64,000 nt of DNA from Corynebacterium glucuronolyticum DSM 44120. Lineage in GTDB: Bacteria > Actinomycetota > Actinomycetes > Mycobacteriales > Mycobacteriaceae. The notes beneath the pieces are model-generated. The model made no database searches. It was given only the letters and a program-made list of their open reading frames with translations, and was not told where the DNA came from. The DNA lies in NCBI RefSeq assembly GCF_030440595.1, contig NZ_CP047452.1:1736001-1800000 (forward strand), written 5' to 3'. Made by a program: the position numbers and the translations under genes. Of the stretch, positions 59,138-64,000 are shown piece after piece (position 1 is the stretch's first letter; every line of letters begins with the position of its first letter).

Positions 59138-59482
59138 TTAGCGGCGCTCCTTGATGCGAGCAGCCTTACCGCGCAGGTTGCGCAGGTAGTACAGCTTGGC
59201 ACGGCGGACCTTACCGCGGCTGACAACCTCGATGGAGTCCAGGTTCGGGGAGTGCACCGGGAAGGTACGCTCGACACCGATGCCGAAGCTCATCTTGCGG
59301 ACGGTGAACGTCTCACGGATGCCACCGTTCTGGCGACGAATAACGACGCCCTTGAAGTACTGAACACGGGTGTTGGAACCCTCGATGACCTTCACGCCAA
59401 CGTTGACGGTGTCGCCGGGGCGGAACTCCGGGATATCGTCGCGCAGGGAAACTGCATCAACCTTGTCAAGGATGTTGTTCAT
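59138..59482 (-). CDS. rplS: 50S ribosomal protein L19
   Basis: L19 of the large subunit, at the subunit interface. The 114-residue protein shows [19 protein letters not shown] near residue 18, the signature [27 protein letters not shown] near 46 and [20 protein letters not shown] at the end. Length and sequence are typical. It has its own terminator and lies downstream of tex, which is inserted between trmD and rplS. Confidence 0.97.
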   Translation of the reverse strand: MNNILDKVDAVSLRDDIPEFRPGDTVNVGVKVIEGSNTRVQYFKGVVIRRQNGGIRETFTVRKMSFGIGVERTFPVHSPNLDSIEVVSRGKVRRAKLYYLRNLRGKAARIKERR

Positions 59483-59599
59483 AGAAAGAACCCTTTCAAA
59501 ATTTCAAGGAAAGAGGAACCTAGCGGCGCTCCCGATCTCCCGGTGCTCGGCTGGTTCGTATCCGTTACATCAACCGTGAGGATTCTGCCACATCCGTGG

Positions 59600-61948
59600 C
59601 TATTTCCCAAATCCGGCACGCCGCAAGGCATCAGCCATCGACCCGCCGCCATTGTTTCCGCCTCGGCCACGGCCACGACCGCTTCCGTTCCGATTGCCAC
59701 GCGAGCTGTTTCCACCGCGATCTCTGCGCCCGTGGGCACTGTCGCGGTGACCGTCACCACCGCGCGAGGAAGCACCTGAACGTGGCTTCTTGTCCTTGCT
59801 CTGCTCGTCTCCGGGCTCGTCATCGAGCCGCAACGTGAGCGAAATTCGGTTCCGCAGCACATCGACATCTAGCACTTTCACTTTGACGATGTCGCCGTTT
59901 TTCACCACATCGTGGGGGTCGGAGACGAACGAATGACTCATCGCGGACACATGGACAAGACCATCCTGGTGAACTCCCACATCCACGAAGGCGCCGAAGG
60001 CCGCAACGTTGGTGACCGTCCCTTCGAGGATCATTCCCGGGGTAAGGTCGGAAACCTTCTCCACCCCCTCTTTGAAGGTGGCGGTGTGGAAATCCGGGCG
60101 CGGATCACGGCCCGGCTTGTCCAGTTCACTGAGGATGTCGCGGATGGTGGGTTCGCCGAAGGTATCAGTGGCGAAGTCTGCGGGGTTGAGCTTGTGCAGG
60201 ATGCGGGTGTTGCCGATGAGCTCTTCTACCCCTACCCCGCTGCGGATGGCGATCTTTTCCACCACGGGGTAGGCCTCGGGGTGGACCGCAGAGCCGTCGA
60301 GCGGGTTTTGTCCGCCACGGATGCGGAGGAAGCCGGCGCACTGCTCGAACGTCTTAGACCCAAGTCGAGGGACGTCCAATAGGTCCGTGCGGGCCGCGAA
60401 AGTGCCCTTCTCATCGCGGTAGGAGACGATGTTCTTGGCCAGCGTTGGTGTAATTCCGGCGACGCGGTTCAGCAGTGGCGCGGAGGCTGAGTTGAGGTCC
60501 ACGCCGACGGAGTTCACGGCATCCTCAACCACCGCGTCGAGGGTCTTAGCCAGTTCTGTCTGGTTCACGTCATGCTGGTATTGCCCCACACCGATCGACT
60601 TTGGATCGATTTTCACCAGTTCCGCCAGCGGATCCTGCAACCTGCGGGCGATGGATACGGCACCGCGCAGAGACACGTCCATGTCCGGGAATTCCTTGGC
60701 TGCCAGATCCGACGCTGAGTACACGGAGGCACCAGACTCGCTGACGACGACGGGAACGGGTTTCTTGCCGCCGGCCTTGCCAATCATGTCTGCCACTTCG
60801 CGGGCCAGTTTCTCCGTCTCACGCGAAGCGGTGCCGTTGCCGATGGCAAGGAGCTCCACGTGGTGTTCAGCTGCGATGGATGCCAGCTCCATGAGCGCCT
60901 TGTTCCATTGATTTTGGGGCTGGTGCGGGTAGACGATGGTGGTATTCAAGACCTTGCCTGTGGCATCCACGGTCGCGCATTTCACGCCGTTACGGTAGCC
61001 CGGGTCAAGTCCGAGGACGGACTTTTGCCCTGCCGGGGCAGCCAGGAGCACGTCCCGGAGGTTGACGGCGAAAATCGCGAGCGCGTCTTTCTCCGCCTTT
61101 TCGCTCATCCGCATGCGTACGTCAAGCGCTGCGGAGACTTCCAGCTTCGTCTTCCACGCCCGGTGGACGGCGTTATCTAGCCATGCGGAATGCGGGTAGC
61201 CGGCGTGCTCAAAGGCGATGGCCTCGTATACGGCATCATCTCCGCCGTCGAGGTCTAGGCGGAGGATCCCTTCCTTCTCACCGCGCAGGATTGCCAGCAC
61301 CCGGTGGGAGGGCATGTCCTGGACTTTCTGGTTGAACTCGAAATAGTCGCGGTACTTCGCCCCCTCGGTTTCCTTGCCCTCGACGACGCCGACGACGGCG
61401 GTCGCGTTGGAAGCAAGCTCGTCGCGCAGCTCGCCGACGAGGTCGGCGTTCATGGACAGATCGCTGGCCACGATCGCCCGCGCGCCGTCGAGGACGGCTT
61501 TGACATCCTCATAGCCTTCCGTCTGGTACCGCTGAGCGATCTCCTCCGGATCCTCGTCGGGCTTGTCGACGATCTCCTGCAGGGCCTCGCCGATCCCAGC
61601 CTCGCGAGCCTTATCTGCCTTCGTCTTACGACGCTTCTTGAACGGCAGGTAGAGATCCTCCAGGCGTGCTTTGGAATCGCATTCTGCGATGAGCGCCCGC
61701 AGGTCGTCGGTGAGCGCGCCTTGTTCTTCGATGGCTGCGAGGATGGTCTTCTTGCGGTCTTCTAATTCGCGCAGGTACTGCAGTCGCCCCTCGAGGGTGC
61801 GAAGCTGCGTGTCATCGAGTCCACCGGTGATTTCCTTGCGGTAGCGGGCTATGAACGGGACGGTGTTGCCTTCGTCGAGAAGCCTGATCGTGGCCTCCAC
61901 TTTGGCAATATCAACGCCTAGTTCCTGAGCGATAGTTGCTGCAATCAT
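59600..61948 (-). CDS. Tex family S1 RNA-binding transcription accessory protein
   Basis: Tex is a conserved nucleic-acid-binding protein linked to transcription and to toxin gene expression in some pathogens. The 782-residue protein has a Tex N-terminal helical domain (about 1-190), a YqgF/RNase H-like domain (SVLGLDPGYRNGVKCATVD near 318), helix-hairpin-helix motifs (VGVDLNSASAPLLNRVAGI near 490), an S1 domain (GMILEGTVTNVAAFGAFVDVGV near 635) and a long Gly/Arg/Asp-rich tail (about 710-782). The ATG at 61948 opens the conserved part; the upstream frame runs into a tandem repeat and is not used. It lies between trmD and rplS, which are often adjacent elsewhere. Confidence 0.93.
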   Translation of the reverse strand: MIAATIAQELGVDIAKVEATIRLLDEGNTVPFIARYRKEITGGLDDTQLRTLEGRLQYLRELEDRKKTILAAIEEQGALTDDLRALIAECDSKARLEDLYLPFKKRRKTKADKAREAGIGEALQEIVDKPDEDPEEIAQRYQTEGYEDVKAVLDGARAIVASDLSMNADLVGELRDELASNATAVVGVVEGKETEGAKYRDYFEFNQKVQDMPSHRVLAILRGEKEGILRLDLDGGDDAVYEAIAFEHAGYPHSAWLDNAVHRAWKTKLEVSAALDVRMRMSEKAEKDALAIFAVNLRDVLLAAPAGQKSVLGLDPGYRNGVKCATVDATGKVLNTTIVYPHQPQNQWNKALMELASIAAEHHVELLAIGNGTASRETEKLAREVADMIGKAGGKKPVPVVVSESGASVYSASDLAAKEFPDMDVSLRGAVSIARRLQDPLAELVKIDPKSIGVGQYQHDVNQTELAKTLDAVVEDAVNSVGVDLNSASAPLLNRVAGITPTLAKNIVSYRDEKGTFAARTDLLDVPRLGSKTFEQCAGFLRIRGGQNPLDGSAVHPEAYPVVEKIAIRSGVGVEELIGNTRILHKLNPADFATDTFGEPTIRDILSELDKPGRDPRPDFHTATFKEGVEKVSDLTPGMILEGTVTNVAAFGAFVDVGVHQDGLVHVSAMSHSFVSDPHDVVKNGDIVKVKVLDVDVLRNRISLTLRLDDEPGDEQSKDKKPRSGASSRGGDGHRDSAHGRRDRGGNSSRGNRNGSGRGRGRGGNNGGGSMADALRRAGFGK

Positions 61949-61993
61949 TCGCTCAATTGTAGCGACGCAGTTCTCATCCTCCGCTGTCCGCCC

Positions 61994-62060
61994 TACCAGC
62001 GAGCATCCACCAGCGAGCATCCACCAGCGAGCACCCACCAGCGAGCACCCACCGGCTAGC
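61994..62060. repeat. 14-bp tandem repeat upstream of tex, about 5 copies
   Basis: CCACCAGCGAGCAT/C: copies at 61994-62006 (first base differs), 62007-62020, 62021-62034, 62035-62048 and a degenerate one to 62060. It begins 46 bp upstream of the tex ATG and ends 23 bp from the trmD stop, so it probably lies in the tex leader RNA. Confidence 0.9.
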
Positions 62061-62082
62061 TATGAACTCGACCCACACACGT

Positions 62083-63315
62083 TTAGTCAAAGGAGACGGC
62101 GCAGGCGTTTGGATCGGCGGGGGTCAGACCCTCGTCGTCCTCTCGTGCCACGGTTGTCCCCATCCACGGCGTACCGGGCTCGAAAAGCTCCATGACTGCC
62201 GAAGTGAGGTTCTTTGCTGGGGCTAGGGATTCGGTAAGAATCTCGAGAGTAAACACCTCTTCGGAGATCGCTGAGCGATCATGGGTGCGCTCGAACTCGT
62301 CAAGGAGCGAGTGACTCGGGTCGCACGCCAGGCTCACGGGATTTGATTGCACCTCCGTGACATAGATGTTGTAGGCCGCGAGGTGTACCGCTAGGCGGTC
62401 TAACGCCTCGTTCATTTCCTTTTCTCGGACGAGAACCTGCATACGTGTGCGCATCGGGTACTGCGATGCACCTAGCCGAATGTCCTCCTTGCTCAGCTCC
62501 CCCGTTTCCATGAGGTGGTGGAAAATATCTGGTCGTACCCGGGCAGTCTTTTTTACCGCTTCATCGTGATGGAATTTCGCAATCCGCTTGTGGTTTCCAC
62601 TGGTCAGCGGCTCCGGAACTTCCATTCCCCGCCATACCCGCGGTTTGGTGTAGCTCGGCCCTTCAAGAAGCCCGTGGGAGAAGGAATCGTCCTCATGAGA
62701 CTCGCTATTACCCAACACACCGGGGATAAGACGCACCATCGCTTCTGCCATGACGAGAACAGCGACCTCGCCACCAATGAGCACGTAATCACCGATGGAG
62801 ACCTCCTCGACACGCGCGTAGCGATGTGCATCATCTATAACGCGTTGATCGATCCCCTCGTAGCGGCCACAGGCGAAGATCACATGCTCCTCGTTGGACC
62901 ACCGCCGAGCCATTTCCTGAGTAAACGGGGTGCCCGACGGGGTTGGCACGATAAGCAGCGGGCGGTCATCATTCGCATCCCGTAGGGCCTCTGCACTGTA
63001 GCCACGCGATTCGATGTCATGCACCTCGTCGTGACGGGCCTGCCCCCTATGCAGTTCCGCGGACTGCAATTCATCGCCGGCCGCTTTCCCTGCGACAACG
63101 TCTTCCAAGGCGGCACCCCACACCGTTGGCATCATGACCATTCCTGGCCCGCCACCATAGGGCGAGTCATCCACCGCTTGGTGAACCCCCGATGCCCAAT
63201 CCCGTAAGTAATGAACGCCAACGGACAACTGCCCGTTCTCGATGGCCTTTCCCAAAAGCGCATGCCTCAGCGGGTCAAGGTACTCAGGAAAAATAGTGAT
63301 GACATCGATTTTCAT
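62083..63315 (-). CDS. trmD: tRNA (guanine-N1)-methyltransferase TrmD with extra C-terminal region
   Basis: Methylates G37 of tRNAs with a GG anticodon-proximal pair and so prevents +1 frameshifting. The knotted SPOUT domain shows MKIDVITIFPEYLDPLRHALLGKA at the start, DDSPYGGGPGMVM near 48, the AdoMet loop FACGRYEGIDQRVID, VSIGDYVLIGGEVA, IPGVLGNSESHEDDSF and YTKPRVWRGMEVPE. A charged insertion of about 35 residues (85-115) is seen in other corynebacterial TrmD proteins. At 410 residues it is much longer than the usual 230-280: residues from about 285 onward form an added region I do not recognise. The ATG at 63315 is used; a GTG two codons earlier is possible. Confidence 0.94.
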   Translation of the reverse strand: MKIDVITIFPEYLDPLRHALLGKAIENGQLSVGVHYLRDWASGVHQAVDDSPYGGGPGMVMMPTVWGAALEDVVAGKAAGDELQSAELHRGQARHDEVHDIESRGYSAEALRDANDDRPLLIVPTPSGTPFTQEMARRWSNEEHVIFACGRYEGIDQRVIDDAHRYARVEEVSIGDYVLIGGEVAVLVMAEAMVRLIPGVLGNSESHEDDSFSHGLLEGPSYTKPRVWRGMEVPEPLTSGNHKRIAKFHHDEAVKKTARVRPDIFHHLMETGELSKEDIRLGASQYPMRTRMQVLVREKEMNEALDRLAVHLAAYNIYVTEVQSNPVSLACDPSHSLLDEFERTHDRSAISEEVFTLEILTESLAPAKNLTSAVMELFEPGTPWMGTTVAREDDEGLTPADPNACAVSFD

Positions 63316-63406
63316 AGACACAGGTGGGCTGACTTTCTAGATAAATTACCGGGCTAATTGGAGCGTTTTACAGTGGATATCTGACTGGTGAGATTTGCGG
63401 CGGATG

Positions 63407-63482
63407 TGCTGCGTGATAGGTAGCCTGCCGCGTGGTGGGTAACTTGCTGCACGGTAGGTTACCTGCTGCGTGGTAGATAACC
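63407..63482. repeat. 19-bp tandem repeat between rimM and trmD, 4 copies
   Basis: TGCTGCGTGGTAGGTAACC consensus, with copies at 63407-63425, 63426-63444, 63445-63463 and 63464-63482, each differing by 2-5 bases. It occupies a third of the rimM-trmD gap (63316-63535), where these genes are normally close. Confidence 0.92.
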
Positions 63483-63535
63483 TACGGGATCACCAACGCA
63501 TTGGCTTCGTGTGTGGTTGGTCATTGGCTGCCACG

Positions 63536-64000
63536 CTAGAGATCAAGAAGACCATCAGGCGGGGTGATGGTTGCTGTCTTTTCTCCCAGATTGATCTCCG
63601 GAACGATGGCATCGACGAGGGGGATGAGCACATCCCGTTCGTCCTCATCCATCGTTACGGTGAGAAGCGTCGCGGCCGGTCCATGGGTGATATCCGTGAC
63701 TTCGCCAACGCGTGTGCCTTCGTGAATCACTGCAAGACCTTCCAGCTCGTGGTCGTAGTAGCCATCTTCTTCTGGATCGTGCTCGAGGGGCGGCGCGAAA
63801 AACTGCATTCCGCGCAGTGACTCCCCTGCTGTGCGGTCCGGGATTTCCTCGAACTTAACTAGTAGCCTGCCTTGGTGGGGCCGCATGGACTGGATGGTCA
63901 ACTGTTGTTCTTTTCCGCCTCCGGCGCGACCTGTAAGCACGGCGCCGACATAAAACCGCTGATCGAGATCGTCTGTCGTTGGATCGACGACGACTTCCCC
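63536..64000 (-). CDS. rimM: Ribosome maturation factor RimM (cut by window edge)
   Basis: RimM binds S19 in the 30S head and assists 16S rRNA processing. The visible 154 residues run from within the N-terminal domain (DPTTDDLDQRFYVGAVL at the window edge) through the linker FEEIPDRTAGESLRGMQFF to the PRC-barrel domain (YYDHELEGLAVIHEGTRVGEV, then VLIPLVDAIVPEINLGEKTA). The start lies beyond 64000. It is upstream of trmD, the usual order, but separated from it by a repeat-bearing gap. Confidence 0.93.
   Translation of the reverse strand, partial: GEVVVDPTTDDLDQRFYVGAVLTGRAGGGKEQQLTIQSMRPHQGRLLVKFEEIPDRTAGESLRGMQFFAPPLEHDPEEDGYYDHELEGLAVIHEGTRVGEVTDITHGPAATLLTVTMDEDERDVLIPLVDAIVPEINLGEKTATITPPDGLLDL

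Overview
The window reads as a chromosomal segment of a Corynebacterium-like actinobacterium. It carries a mycothione reductase, a Rip-type site-2 protease, the actinobacterial domains DUF2469, DUF2631, DUF4439 and DUF5129, a malate:quinone oxidoreductase of corynebacterial type, and an IF-2 with a long Pro/Lys/Gly/Arg-rich N-terminal region. The order rimM-trmD-rplS-lepB-rnhB-DUF2469-yraN-comM-dprA-xerC-M23-rpsB-tsf-pyrH-frr-cdsA-rlmN-DUF2631-dxr-rip-ispG-pbp-map, and further left proS-(DUF4439)-rimP-nusA-ylxR-infB-rbfA-nrnA, is the conserved actinobacterial backbone. The species cannot be named from the sequence alone. No rRNA, tRNA, CRISPR array, prophage or intact insertion sequence was seen.

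Layout from the left. 1-442: no gene. 443-8872 (minus): nrnA, rbfA, a decayed MMPL transporter gene wedged between rbfA and infB, then infB, ylxR, nusA, rimP (transcribed right to left). 8928-11281 (plus): DUF4439 lipoprotein and a FadR-type GntR regulator, separated by degenerate repeats. 11966-18407 (minus): proS, then a translationally coupled cobalamin operon cobO-cobB-cobA-MFS exporter. 18477-19382: a double-domain VOC protein with an AT-rich 0.6 kb upstream gap holding two GlxR/CRP-like palindromes. 19999-23568 (minus): chelatase chlI/chlD-like gene in two overlapping frames, downstream of mqo. 24130-29552 (plus): alpha/beta hydrolase, mycothione reductase, MFS transporter. 29875-32249 (minus): cobQ and map. 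32602-34803 (plus): secreted metallophosphoesterase-LamG protein. 35253-37046 (minus) penicillin-binding lipoprotein; 37209-38684 (plus) DUF5129 protein. 38979-42815 (minus): ispG, rip, dxr. 43494-44039 (plus): DUF2631. 44588-50850 (minus): rlmN, cdsA, frr, pyrH, tsf, rpsB. 51391-52305 (plus): M23 peptidase. 52447-64000 (minus): xerC, dprA, comM, yraN, DUF2469, rnhB (with an in-frame amber codon), lepB, rplS, tex, trmD, and rimM cut by the window edge.

How the genes work together. Most are housekeeping: ribosome and translation (infB, rbfA, rimP, rimM, rpsB, tsf, frr, rplS, trmD, rlmN, map, proS), transcription (nusA), isoprenoid supply (dxr, ispG), lipid precursor supply (cdsA), secretion and envelope (lepB, rip, PBP, M23) and DNA processing (dprA, comM, xerC, yraN, rnhB). 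The accessory theme is cobalamin: chlI/chlD-like chelatase subunits, cobO, cobB, cobA and cobQ are all present in two nearby blocks.

The most notable observations are: (1) the chelatase gene changes frame by +1 inside its acidic/proline-rich linker with both halves intact, a layout that resembles published programmed frameshifting in chlD genes; (2) rnhB has one in-frame TAG before its last catalytic residue; (3) an MMPL gene remnant sits inside the infB-rbfA operon, its stop still fused to the rbfA ribosome binding site; (4) TrmD carries about 125 extra C-terminal residues; and (5) gap after gap holds a different short degenerate tandem repeat (10-28 bp units). I found no convincing new defence system or mobile system.
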